Shown here: piece after piece, positions 7,300-16,491 of the stretch
How positions within the stretch are numbered: the first letter of the stretch is position 1
Layout: each line of letters starts with the position of its first letter
Origin: Pseudomonas sp. FP2335
GTDB lineage: Bacteria; Pseudomonadota; Gammaproteobacteria; Pseudomonadales; Pseudomonadaceae
Assembly: GCF_030687535.1 (NCBI RefSeq)
Contig: NZ_CP117437.1
Location: forward strand, 2,439,501 to 2,503,500
DNA length: 64,000 bases
Direction: 5' to 3'
Notes under the pieces: generated by a model
What the model saw: the letters and a program-made list of their open reading frames with translations, nothing else
Database searches by the model: none
Told to the model about the DNA's origin: nothing
Program-made: the position numbers and the translations under genes

Positions 7300-10200
7300 T
7301 CAGATTCCTGGGTGTCGTTCGCCCGGCAAGAAGCCTGTCCCGTGTTCGGGGTCATAATTTTCGGGTTTTACCTTCAATAACAGTTTTTGTTTTTCAGCCT
7401 GCTTCCAACTCAAATTATTCGGTTTGAGTACTATGTGGTAGTGCTCTCCATGATGTCTTGGCGCATAGGGGCCTTTATCTCCTGGATGGCTTTCAAACCT
7501 TATTCGAGTATCGCTGTTGGGTCTCCATTCCATTCTTTGAGTATCGTGCTTCGTCTTGGAGACTCTAGGGACTACGCCCAAGACAGTTGTTAAATCATTC
7601 GGATCACTTGGGAACCGTTGGTGTGCAGCCGGTAGAGGTGGTGCACCCTCATCGACTTTTTGTTGTCGTGCAGGATTTTCATCTCCGAGTAATTGCGTGC
7701 ACCTTTTTCCACCCGGACATGTACTCAACCCCAGTGGGTCAACCAACCCCGTAGGGTTAGGCACATACCGATACCCATTGATCCCACCCGCCAACTTCAC
7801 CGGGTCCGGCGTCAGATAACGCCCAATATCCGGATTGTAGTAGCGATGCCGATTGTAGTGCAGCCCGCTTTCCCGATCGAAATATTGGCCTTGAAAACGC
7901 AGCGGGTTATCGATTGTTCCCACGTCGAGACGGGCTATTTCACCGTAGGCACGGTAGTGCGCAGACCAGACGATTTCGCCGTCGGGGTTTGTCAGTTCCT
8001 GGGGTGTTCCAAGGTGATCCAGTTGGTAATGGTAGGGTTTGGTGTCGTTAGGGCCGAAACCTTCCAGCAGTGCCAGCGGGCGAAAGCTGTCCGGTTCGTA
8101 GAGGTAGCTGCGATGCCGCTCCGCATGGTGTTCGGCGATCAGTTTGTCGCCTTGCCAGAAGAACTCCGTCGTGACGCCTTCAACGGTTTTGCTGATGCGC
8201 CGGCCAAAGGGGTCGTAGCGGTAGCTGGCGCTTTGCCCGTTGGGGGCTGTGACGCTGATTAATCGATGCTGACAGTCGTAGCGATACTCGGTGACAAGCT
8301 GCTGCCCCTTGCCGCGACGCTCACGGATCAGGTTGCCAAACGCGTCATAGTCGTAATGCCGATCCCCCTGGATCATCAACCGATTGCCCGCCACCACGTC
8401 CGGGCCGGTGCGGTTTTGCATGAGCAGGTTGCCGGCCGGGTCGTGTACGAAACGTTCCTGGTGGTCCTGGGAATGGTCGGCGCGGGTGAGGCGATTGAGT
8501 GGGTCGTAGCTGTAGTGGTGTTCGCCTTTGCGGGTGTCGAGGACGCGGTTCAGGTTGCCGGATTTGTCGTAGTCGTACTGCCGCCGGTAGAGGTGGTTTT
8601 GCTGTTGGGTGACGGTGTGGGCATGCAGCCGTTGCTGGTCGTCGTAGTGGTAGTGACTTAGCAGTTGGCCTTGCTGGCGTTGACGTTCCTGGCCGGATTT
8701 GAACAGGTGTGAGGTTAGGGTTTCGCCATTCAACTCGACGGTGGCGAGGTGTCCCCCCTTGGCACGGTTGAACACCACCCGGTTGTTGTCCGGCAGGCGC
8801 AGTTGGTGCAAGTGGCCGCAGGCATCGTAGGCATAGCGCAAGGTGCCCCAGCCTTGGTGTTCGGCAGTGAGTCGGTTTTGTGCGTCGTACTCGTAGGCCA
8901 GTGCCCAATGCCCGTCGTCGACGCTAAGCAGGTTGCCTTGGGGGTCGTAGGCGTAATCCACAACACTGCCGTCGGGCAGGGTTTTTCGTACGAGGCGCCC
9001 GGCGAAGTCGCGCTCGTAGCGGGTGATTAGCTGGCTGCCGGCATCGCCGTGTTCGGTCTTTTCTTGCAGGTTGCCGTTGAGGTCGTAGGCATACGTCGTG
9101 CGCTGGCCGTCAAAGCCGATTTCCTGCTGGATCAGGCCGTTGGGGTAGTACTGCAACCCATAGGTTTCACCGGCTTCGTTTTCAATCGAGGTCAGCAGCA
9201 ACCGGGTGTTGTCGTAGCGGTACTTGACCTGGCTGCCATCGGCGTTGATCCGCCGGCTGATCAGGTGCAGGCCATCCGCATATTCATAGCGGGTGACGTG
9301 CCCCAGTTCATCGCACTCGGCGGTGACTTTTCCGTAGGCGTTGTAGCTGTATTCGCGGGTGGCGCCGTCCGGCAGTACCACGCGAATCATCCGACCCACG
9401 CTGTCCCACTGATACCCGGTCAGCGCGCCATGTTCATCCTCGCGGGAGACCAGGCGGCCTACGTCGTCATAGCGATAGCGCTTGATGCCGTCATTCGGCA
9501 ACTGTTCCTCAACCCGCTGCCCACGCTCGTTCCACACCAGCCGATGGCAACTGTTATCGGGATACCAAACCCCCGTCAGCTGCCCATGTTGGTTGTAGCA
9601 GTAGTCCGTGACATGGCCGTCAGGATCAGTCCGGCGGGTGACATCGCCCTGATCGTTACGCTCGTATTTCCAGACCGCGTCGCCACGCCGGACTACCCGT
9701 ACGAAGCCGTTGTCATGCTCGTAGGACGTCGGTTGATCATCCCCGGGAAACACCGCGACCAGGCGTCCGGCGTCGTCATATTGATAGGCCGTCACCGCGC
9801 CGAGCGGGTCTTGCTCGACTGTCAGGCGTCCTTTGTCGTCGTAGGATTTGTAGTGAGTTGCACCCTCCGGATCGACCCGCTGCACCAGCCGTGCACGCCC
9901 GTCGTGGACGTAAACCTCCTGGCTGCCATCGGCGTTGAACAGCGTGACGCGGCCGTCGTCGTCCCAGGCATAGCGCGTGTCCATCTGGGAAAAGCTCGCC
10001 CAATGCCGGACACAGCGCGCCGCCTTGCCGGAACGTTCCCACGCCCAGAAGAAACTCGCCCCACCGGCCAGGCCACGTTCAACAATCACGTGGTTGTCGT
10101 CGTAGCGATACACCTCGCTTTCGCCTACGGCGTTGGTCGCCGAAACCAACCGACCGATGTCGTCATAGGTGTAGGAGACGACGCTGTACTCTGTCGCCCA

Positions 10201-12051
10201 AACGTAGGGGCCAGCGCCCTCGGCGCGCTGAATCTGGTAGTCCACCGCAACAATGCGGTGCGAGGCGTAGCGCAAAAGCAGCGAACGCCCGACACCGTTG
10301 TCCAGCCGCTCGATGCGCCCCAGCACATCCCGGCAAATGCGCAGCCGGTTGTCATACGCATCGCTGATGGCTGTCAGCAAGCCGTCTTGAAAGTGGTAGA
10401 AACGTGAGGCCTGGGCCAGTACCAATTCACCAGGTAAATGACCCAAATAAATGGCCGCTTCGGCCAGGCTATTGGTGATCGCGGGCCGAGAGGCCGTCGG
10501 CAAGGGCAACAGCGTCGAGCGGTTTTCATGATCGGTCCACACCACCGAATCACCGGAAACCACCAGCCGGTGGGCCAGCGCATGACTCCAGCCAAACCCC
10601 AGCCCGCAGTCCATTTCCACGGCACTGGTGCGATACAGCCGCGTCCATTCGAACGACAACACCCCGTCCAGCACACCGTCGGTGAGGGTCAGCAACTCTT
10701 CGCCGGTGACCATCGACACCGGGCAGCCATGGGTCGCGGTTTTATCCGCAGCCGCAGCGGCATCGCCGTTGGGGTTCTTGCCCGTGGCGGGCACATCATC
10801 GACAGGTTCTTGCCGCACCAACGTCGTGTGCTGCCTGGACTTGCTCCGCACCGCCGTCACCGGGTTGGAAACCAGCTCGGTCCCGGCCTTCAACTGCGCA
10901 CTCGGCACCCCCGAAATCGGCGTCGCGGGACTGCCCAGCAACACCGGTTTGGCTGCTTCGACATGCGCCTCCAGCTTCGATCCTGCCAACTGCTTGGCCA
11001 AAAACTCCAGCCACTGGCGCGCCCGGCCAGACTTGACGTGCCCGAGTACCTGAACACCCAGGCGCACCACAACGCCCATCACACCGGCGACCCGGATCAG
11101 CAGCAGGGCGATGAGCACCTCGCTGGTGATTTCGCCCATCAGTTCGCTCATCTCTTGCGGCGGCAGCAGGCGCATCCAACTGACCATCGCCGACAGGTAG
11201 ATGAACAGCAGCGGTTCATCGCTGAGCACCAGCAAACCCTTGGCAATGCGGTCTTGGCCCAGTGCCAGCAGGTCGTCGAGTTCGGTTTGGGAGAGGTAGT
11301 GCAGCAGTTTTTCGCTGTTGGGCTTGAGGTCGGCCAATAGCTCATACAGCTGTGGGATGTTGTCCCACAGGTTGTAAAGCGCCTTGCCCATGCCAGTCAG
11401 AAACGCCGTTTCTTCCAGCCGGCGGCGTGCAAGCGGGCTGGCATCCGTGTAGTCCTTCCACTGGGCTTCGAATGTGTTGGCCCACGCTTCGCGCAGGCGC
11501 GCTTCCAGGTCGAGGATCACGTCCTGGTAGGACGCATACAGCACCTTGAGGTGATCCTTGGAAATATTGGGGTAGAAACTGAGCCGATACTGCTGGTTGC
11601 GCTCACACTCGGTGATTTCGAGGATGCCGCTGGGGCCGATGGTCTTGTGAATCGGCTCGCCCAGTGGGCCGCCGTTGGGATCAACGCGTTGCAGCATCAC
11701 CGGCGTGTTGCCGATGGGTACGAACCGTGTGCTCTGGAACAGGTGCACCAGGGTCAACGTGCCGTTGGCCTGGCATGTGGCGAGGGTGCTGCTGGGAATG
11801 ATGGAGCGGTTGACTGGCGCAACCAGCGCCACTTCATCACCGACCTTGAACACCTGCTCGACCTCCAGCGCCGAAAAGCTCCAGAAGCTTTCAGCCCAGT
11901 CGTCAAAGGTGTTCAGGCATTTGCGAAAATCGTGTAGGACGGCCTCGACATCGACCGTCTTCGCATCCATTGGGGTCAGGGCCAGCCTGCCAATGGCCGG
12001 GTTCACGAAACGGCCCTTACAACATGAAACTCCATCTGCAATCCCTCGCAC
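7300..12051 (-). CDS. Full-length Rhs polymorphic toxin (YD-repeat protein)
   Basis: The protein has 1583 residues. Residues ~1-430 are an N-terminal region without a PAAR motif but with hydrophobic segments near 270-345 (EVLIALLLIRVAGVMGVVVR). From ~445 comes the Rhs entry (GCPVSMVTGEELLTLTDGV), then some 20 YD repeats to ~1330. The Rhs-associated core follows (HLGTPQELTNPDGEIVW, RYYNPDIGRYLTPDPVKLAG) and ends in LVDPLGLS with the cleavage aspartate present. The last ~140 residues are the toxin tip (MEWRPNSDTRIRFES, HHGEHYHIVLKPN), rich in His/Arg and so possibly a nuclease, not assigned. Such proteins are delivered by type VI secretion; no secretion genes are in the window. The start is GTG at 12051; ATG at 11970 is an alternative. 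Confidence 0.9.
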   Translation of the reverse strand: MRGIADGVSCCKGRFVNPAIGRLALTPMDAKTVDVEAVLHDFRKCLNTFDDWAESFWSFSALEVEQVFKVGDEVALVAPVNRSIIPSSTLATCQANGTLTLVHLFQSTRFVPIGNTPVMLQRVDPNGGPLGEPIHKTIGPSGILEITECERNQQYRLSFYPNISKDHLKVLYASYQDVILDLEARLREAWANTFEAQWKDYTDASPLARRRLEETAFLTGMGKALYNLWDNIPQLYELLADLKPNSEKLLHYLSQTELDDLLALGQDRIAKGLLVLSDEPLLFIYLSAMVSWMRLLPPQEMSELMGEITSEVLIALLLIRVAGVMGVVVRLGVQVLGHVKSGRARQWLEFLAKQLAGSKLEAHVEAAKPVLLGSPATPISGVPSAQLKAGTELVSNPVTAVRSKSRQHTTLVRQEPVDDVPATGKNPNGDAAAAADKTATHGCPVSMVTGEELLTLTDGVLDGVLSFEWTRLYRTSAVEMDCGLGFGWSHALAHRLVVSGDSVVWTDHENRSTLLPLPTASRPAITNSLAEAAIYLGHLPGELVLAQASRFYHFQDGLLTAISDAYDNRLRICRDVLGRIERLDNGVGRSLLLRYASHRIVAVDYQIQRAEGAGPYVWATEYSVVSYTYDDIGRLVSATNAVGESEVYRYDDNHVIVERGLAGGASFFWAWERSGKAARCVRHWASFSQMDTRYAWDDDGRVTLFNADGSQEVYVHDGRARLVQRVDPEGATHYKSYDDKGRLTVEQDPLGAVTAYQYDDAGRLVAVFPGDDQPTSYEHDNGFVRVVRRGDAVWKYERNDQGDVTRRTDPDGHVTDYCYNQHGQLTGVWYPDNSCHRLVWNERGQRVEEQLPNDGIKRYRYDDVGRLVSREDEHGALTGYQWDSVGRMIRVVLPDGATREYSYNAYGKVTAECDELGHVTRYEYADGLHLISRRINADGSQVKYRYDNTRLLLTSIENEAGETYGLQYYPNGLIQQEIGFDGQRTTYAYDLNGNLQEKTEHGDAGSQLITRYERDFAGRLVRKTLPDGSVVDYAYDPQGNLLSVDDGHWALAYEYDAQNRLTAEHQGWGTLRYAYDACGHLHQLRLPDNNRVVFNRAKGGHLATVELNGETLTSHLFKSGQERQRQQGQLLSHYHYDDQQRLHAHTVTQQQNHLYRRQYDYDKSGNLNRVLDTRKGEHHYSYDPLNRLTRADHSQDHQERFVHDPAGNLLMQNRTGPDVVAGNRLMIQGDRHYDYDAFGNLIRERRGKGQQLVTEYRYDCQHRLISVTAPNGQSASYRYDPFGRRISKTVEGVTTEFFWQGDKLIAEHHAERHRSYLYEPDSFRPLALLEGFGPNDTKPYHYQLDHLGTPQELTNPDGEIVWSAHYRAYGEIARLDVGTIDNPLRFQGQYFDRESGLHYNRHRYYNPDIGRYLTPDPVKLAGGINGYRYVPNPTGLVDPLGLSTCPGGKRCTQLLGDENPARQQKVDEGAPPLPAAHQRFPSDPNDLTTVLGVVPRVSKTKHDTQRMEWRPNSDTRIRFESHPGDKGPYAPRHHGEHYHIVLKPNNLSWKQAEKQKLLLKVKPENYDPEHGTGFLPGERHPGI

Positions 12052-12104
12052 TGTGAAATCAGGCGAGGGACTTTGCAGAGGATTTCAGGGCAGGGGAGTA
12101 GAGC

Positions 12105-15100
12105 TTATCCGGCGCTAGCGTGGGACGTTTCGACAACTGGCGTCTTCTGTCGCCCCAGCACCAGGCTGCACAGCGCTGGCAGGAACAACAGCGTCAACAG
12201 GGTACCCACCAGCACCCCGCCGATCAGCACGTAGGCCAGGGACGACCAGAACACCGACAACGTCAGTGGGATAAACGCCAATGCCGCCGCCAGCGCGGTG
12301 AGGATCACTGGCCGTGCACGGCGTACCGTGGCTTCGACAATCGCCTCGCGGATCGCCATGCCGTGTTGCTGGTTCTGGCGGATCTGGTCGGTGAAGATCA
12401 ACGTGTTACGCATCAAGATCCCGCCAATCCCGATCAGCCCCAGAATCGCGTTGAACCCGAACGGCTGGTTGAACAGCAACAAGGTCGGCACCGCGCCAAT
12501 CAAGCCCAGCGGTGCGGTGGCGAAGACCATGAACATCACGCCGAACGAGCGCACCTGGAACATGATCACGGTGAGGGTCAGCAGGATCATGATCGGGAAC
12601 AGTGCGGCCAGGGCGACGTTGGCCTTGGCGCTTTCTTCCACCGGGCCACCGATGTCGATGTGGTAACCGGCAGGCAGTTGGGCGATCAACGGTTGCAGGT
12701 CTTTGTAAACGGCCATTTCCACGTCGGGCGGTTGTACGCCGTCGATGATGTCGGCGCGAACTTCGACAGTGGTGGTGCGGTTGCGGCGCTTGAGGATCGG
12801 CTCTTCCATCACCGCCTGGAAATGCCCGACCTGGGCCAGCGGCACGGCGGTGCCGGCGCTGTTGGTGAGCGTCATGTTGCTGAGGTTGCCAAGGTTTTCG
12901 CGCTGGCTGCCTTGGGCGCGGGCAACCACGGACACGGTGCGGTTTCCTTCGCGCACTTCGGTGATCGGGTTGCCGCTGAGCAGGGCGTTGAGCTGGGACT
13001 TGACCTCGTTGGGGGTGAAACCCAGCAGGCGCAGACGGTCTTGATCGAGCACCAGGCGGTAGCCACTGCTGCGCTCGCCCCAATCGAGGAAGGCGTCTTT
13101 AGTCAGCTTGTTGGCCGCGACGACTTTGCGCACGTCTTCGGACACGCTGCGCAGTACCTCCACGTTGGGACCGGAAACACGAAACACCACCGGGAACGGC
13201 ACCGGCGGGCCAAACAGCAATTGCGTCACGCGAACGCGGGCGGAAGGGAATTCGCCTGCCGCAATTCGCTCGCGCATGCGTAGCTTCAAAGCATCGCGCG
13301 CGTGGGAATCCGCCGTCTGTACGATCAACTTGGCAAATGCCGCGTCAGGCAATTCCGGGTTCAGTGACAGAAAGAACCTTGGCGCACCGCCGCCCACGTA
13401 AGTGTCGACCAGGCGGGTTTGCGGTTCTTGCAACAGGGCTTTTTCCAGCTGCGCGGCCACCGCTTCAGTGCTTTTGAATGCGCTGCCGGGGGGCATGTAC
13501 ACCTCCAGGATCAGTTCGGAGCGGTCGGAGTTGGGGAAGAACTGTTTTTTCACCGCGCCCATGCCCAGCCCGCACAACACAAAGGCCGTCACCACCAGAC
13601 CAGTGACCAGCCAGCGATGTCGTACGCAGCGTTCGACCAAATCGCGCAGCCGCTGGTAATAACGTCCGGCATAAATGGCGTCATGCCCGCCGGGTACCGG
13701 CGTGATGTTCGGCAGCAGTTTCACGCCCAGATAGGGGGTGAACACCACCGCCACCAGCCAGGATGAAATCAATGCAAAACCGACGATCCAGAAGATGTTG
13801 CCGGCGTATTCCCCGGCGCCGGAGCGGGCAAAACCCACGGGCAGAAAGCCGATGATCGTCACCAATGTACCGGTCAACATCGGCGCGGCGGTGGAGCTCC
13901 AGGCAAAGGTTGCGGCGTGGATCCGGTCGAAGCCCTCTTCGAGTTTCACCACCATCATTTCGATGGCGATGATCGCGTCGTCCACCAGCAGGCCCAGGGA
14001 AATGATCAGCGCGCCAAGGGTGATGCGATCAAATTCGCGGCCGGTGAGCAGCATGATCACAAACACCACCGACAGGGTCAGCGGCACCGCGGCGGCCACC
14101 ACCAGACCCACGCGAAAGCCCAGCGCCAGCAGGCTGATCAGCATCACCACGGCCAGGGCGACGAAGAATTTCAGCATGAATTCGTTGACCGCCAGGCTGA
14201 TGTTTTTTGCCTGGTCGGAGACTTTCGCGAAGTTGACGCCCAAGGGCAGGTCTGCCTGGATTCTGGCTTCCTGGGCCTTGAGGCTCTTGTCCAGTTCCAG
14301 GCCGTTCCAGTGTTTTTCCATGATCACGCCGAGCATCAGCGCTGGGTCACCCTGGTGGCGGATGCGGTAGCTGGGCGGGTCTTCGTAGCCGCGGCTGACG
14401 GTGGCCACATCGGCGATGCGCAGCACGCGGCCGTTGACTTCCAGCGGCACGTTTTCGATCAGCGCCAGGCTGTCGAAGGCGCCGTCGATACGGATGTAGG
14501 CCCGCGCACCGGCGGTCTCGACAAACCCCGACGGCGCCACGGCGTTTTGCGCGGCAAGTGAGGTAAAAATCTGATCCGGCTTGATGCCCAGGGTTGCCAG
14601 GCGCTCGTAGGAAAACTCGACAAATACCCGCTGCGCTTGTTCGCCGAGAATATTGACCTTCTTCACCCCCGGCAGATTGAGCAAACCCTGGCGCAGTTCT
14701 TCAGCCATTTGCACCTGTTGCCGGTGGGGCAGGTGTTCGGCTTCCAGTGCGTACAAGGCGAAGTACACGTCGGAATATTCGTCGTTGAACAACGGGCCGA
14801 TCACGCCCTTGGGCAGCTTCGCGGCTTCGTCGCTGAGCTTTTTGCGGGTTTGGTAGAAGAGGTCCTGGATCTCGCCGGGGCGGGTGGACTCTTTGAAGGT
14901 CATGCGCATTGACACAAAGCCCGGCTGGGCGATGGTCTCGACGCGGTCGTAGTAGTCGAGTTCCTGCAGGCGTTTTTCCAGGCGGTCGGCAACTTGTTCC
15001 TGCATTTCCGCGGCAGTGGCGCCGGGCCAGGCGGCGGTGATGGTCATGACCTTGACGGTAAACGACGGGTCTTCGGCGCGACCCAGTTTGCCGAACGAGA

Positions 15101-15188
15101 AGATCCCCGCGGCCAGAATCGCCAGGATCAGGAACAGCGTGACGGCCCGGTGTTTGACCGCCAGTTCGGAGAGGTTGATGCCGCGCAT
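12105..15188 (-). CDS. RND efflux transporter, inner-membrane permease
   Basis: This 1027-residue protein has the AcrB/MexB-superfamily layout: TM1 at residues 14-34, a large periplasmic loop, TM2-6 (~335-530), a second loop and TM8-12 (~850-1010). Family marks include GRAEDPSFTVKVMTITAAWPG, VAPSGFV, SLGLLVDDAIIAIEMMV (the proton-relay aspartates in TM4) and GVMFMVFATAPLGLIGAVPT. The short N-terminus and the GRAEDP motif place it with single-adaptor RND pumps such as MuxB/TriC relatives rather than classical MexB. It drives proton-coupled export across the envelope. Its start lies 2 bp after the adaptor stop (15191), so the two are one operon. No outer-membrane channel gene is adjacent. Confidence 0.92.
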   Translation of the reverse strand: MRGINLSELAVKHRAVTLFLILAILAAGIFSFGKLGRAEDPSFTVKVMTITAAWPGATAAEMQEQVADRLEKRLQELDYYDRVETIAQPGFVSMRMTFKESTRPGEIQDLFYQTRKKLSDEAAKLPKGVIGPLFNDEYSDVYFALYALEAEHLPHRQQVQMAEELRQGLLNLPGVKKVNILGEQAQRVFVEFSYERLATLGIKPDQIFTSLAAQNAVAPSGFVETAGARAYIRIDGAFDSLALIENVPLEVNGRVLRIADVATVSRGYEDPPSYRIRHQGDPALMLGVIMEKHWNGLELDKSLKAQEARIQADLPLGVNFAKVSDQAKNISLAVNEFMLKFFVALAVVMLISLLALGFRVGLVVAAAVPLTLSVVFVIMLLTGREFDRITLGALIISLGLLVDDAIIAIEMMVVKLEEGFDRIHAATFAWSSTAAPMLTGTLVTIIGFLPVGFARSGAGEYAGNIFWIVGFALISSWLVAVVFTPYLGVKLLPNITPVPGGHDAIYAGRYYQRLRDLVERCVRHRWLVTGLVVTAFVLCGLGMGAVKKQFFPNSDRSELILEVYMPPGSAFKSTEAVAAQLEKALLQEPQTRLVDTYVGGGAPRFFLSLNPELPDAAFAKLIVQTADSHARDALKLRMRERIAAGEFPSARVRVTQLLFGPPVPFPVVFRVSGPNVEVLRSVSEDVRKVVAANKLTKDAFLDWGERSSGYRLVLDQDRLRLLGFTPNEVKSQLNALLSGNPITEVREGNRTVSVVARAQGSQRENLGNLSNMTLTNSAGTAVPLAQVGHFQAVMEEPILKRRNRTTTVEVRADIIDGVQPPDVEMAVYKDLQPLIAQLPAGYHIDIGGPVEESAKANVALAALFPIMILLTLTVIMFQVRSFGVMFMVFATAPLGLIGAVPTLLLFNQPFGFNAILGLIGIGGILMRNTLIFTDQIRQNQQHGMAIREAIVEATVRRARPVILTALAAALAFIPLTLSVFWSSLAYVLIGGVLVGTLLTLLFLPALCSLVLGRQKTPVVETSHASAG

Positions 15189-15190
15189 GC

Positions 15191-16297
15191 TCAGTGGTCC
15201 CTTTTGTGGTTGAGGGCCAGTGCCTGGGCGGGTAGCAGGCGCACCGCATCACCGCTGTGCAGCAGGTGGGCGCCGAGGGCGACGATGAGTTGGCCAGGGG
15301 CCACGCCGCTGTCGAGCAGGGCGTCTTCCTGGCCGAGACTGACAACGTTGACCGGGGCGAAGCTGACGCTGTCGTCCGCGCCGATCAGCCACACGCCGGT
15401 GCCTTGCCCGGCGTCGTGCAAGGCGCCGATGGGCACGCGGGTTTGCACGGCCTGGTCGTTGCCTTGCAGGCGCAGGGTGATCGTCGAGCCGAGGGCGAAA
15501 CGATCGACGGTGCCATGCAGCACGTAGCGGGCGCGGTAGGTGCGGGTGGCCGGGTCGGCACTCGCGGACAGCTCGCGCAGGGTGGCGGTGACCGCCTGGT
15601 CTGGCGCGCCGAAGGGGAACGCCAGGGCGCGCTGGGAGGCTTGGTCACGCCTGTTTTCCGGCAGGTTGACGATGGCTTCACGGGCGCCGTCGTGGGCCAG
15701 GCGTGCGACGATCTGACCTTCGGCGACCACTTGGCCGCGGTCGACCCGCACGTCGGTGAGGATGCCGTCGCCATCGGCCTTGAGCACGGAGTAGGTGCGG
15801 CGGTTCTCGATCTGGCTGGCGTCGGATTGGGCCGACGCCAACTCGGCTTCGGCGACGCGCAGGTTGGTCGCCGCTTGGTCGAAGATCTGCCGCGACACCG
15901 CGCCAGTGGTGGCCAGGCGCTGGTAGCGGTTGGCATCGTCACGGCGTTGGCGCAGTTGGGCCTGGGCGGCGTTGACGCGGTTCCTGGCCGAGCGCAGGGC
16001 CAGATCGAAGTCGCCGATGTCCAGCACCAGCAGGGTGTCGCCACGGGACACGTGTTGGCCGGGATCGACTTTGCGCTCGATGACCTTGCCGCTGACCCGG
16101 AAGCCCAGGTCGCTTTCCGTCCGCGCCGCAACCACGCCGGTGTAGGCGCTTTGCTGAGTGCTGGCGGCTTCGACTTTGGCCGCGAGCACCGGACGGGGCT
16201 GGGGAACTTGGGCGGCAGTGTCGGCCTGGCTGTTGCAGCCGCTGAGCACGATCAGCAGGGCCAGGGCGGTGAGAGGGCGCAGGGGAGGAGAGTTCAT
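15191..16297 (-). CDS. RND efflux periplasmic adaptor lipoprotein
   Basis: The protein has 368 residues. The N-terminus has a lipobox (ALALLIVLSGC), so it should be lipid-anchored facing the periplasm. Domains follow the membrane-fusion-protein order: a barrel-sandwich half (SDLGFRVSGKVIERKVDPGQ) at ~60-85, a coiled-coil hairpin at ~95-175 (NRVNAAQAQLRQRRDDANRY), the second lipoyl half (VLKADGDGILTDVRVDRGQV), then the beta-barrel and membrane-proximal domains. It bridges the permease at 12105-15188 to an outer-membrane channel encoded elsewhere. It is transcribed first in the operon from the spacer containing the 16337-16368 dyad. Confidence 0.92.
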   Translation of the reverse strand: MNSPPLRPLTALALLIVLSGCNSQADTAAQVPQPRPVLAAKVEAASTQQSAYTGVVAARTESDLGFRVSGKVIERKVDPGQHVSRGDTLLVLDIGDFDLALRSARNRVNAAQAQLRQRRDDANRYQRLATTGAVSRQIFDQAATNLRVAEAELASAQSDASQIENRRTYSVLKADGDGILTDVRVDRGQVVAEGQIVARLAHDGAREAIVNLPENRRDQASQRALAFPFGAPDQAVTATLRELSASADPATRTYRARYVLHGTVDRFALGSTITLRLQGNDQAVQTRVPIGALHDAGQGTGVWLIGADDSVSFAPVNVVSLGQEDALLDSGVAPGQLIVALGAHLLHSGDAVRLLPAQALALNHKRDH

Positions 16298-16336
16298 GGC
16301 GGGCTCCGGGGGATTGTCGCTGTAAATTACGGGCGT

Positions 16337-16368
16337 AATATTTCGACAAATATTATGCTCGAAATATT
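16337..16368. promoter_or_regulatory. Dyad operator upstream of the RND operon
   Basis: A perfect 10-bp inverted repeat, AATATTTCGA (16337-16346) / TCGAAATATT (16359-16368), with a 12-bp AT-rich spacer, lies 40-71 bp before the adaptor start. Such dyads are bound by TetR-type or similar repressors of efflux operons. No regulator gene is adjacent, so the factor must act from elsewhere. Confidence 0.5.
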
Positions 16369-16491
16369 AATTGGTCCAGTCCTCTGTGGAAGTGGGGTTA
16401 TCGTTCCGCCAGTAGGACAGTAAAGGTTGTTTTTGCCGTCTAGCGCTCAATTGCTACCGGATTTAAGGTGTATCCACTTTGGAGGAACACC

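Noticed and set aside
9049..10407. 452-codon plus-strand ORF opposite the Rhs gene
   Set aside because: It mirrors the YD-repeat coding on the other strand (VV/AV-rich repeats); no independent start signal or family features.
12120..13283. 387-codon plus-strand ORF opposite the RND permease
   Set aside because: Shadow frame with His/Gln/Arg-rich content; the permease reading is unambiguous.
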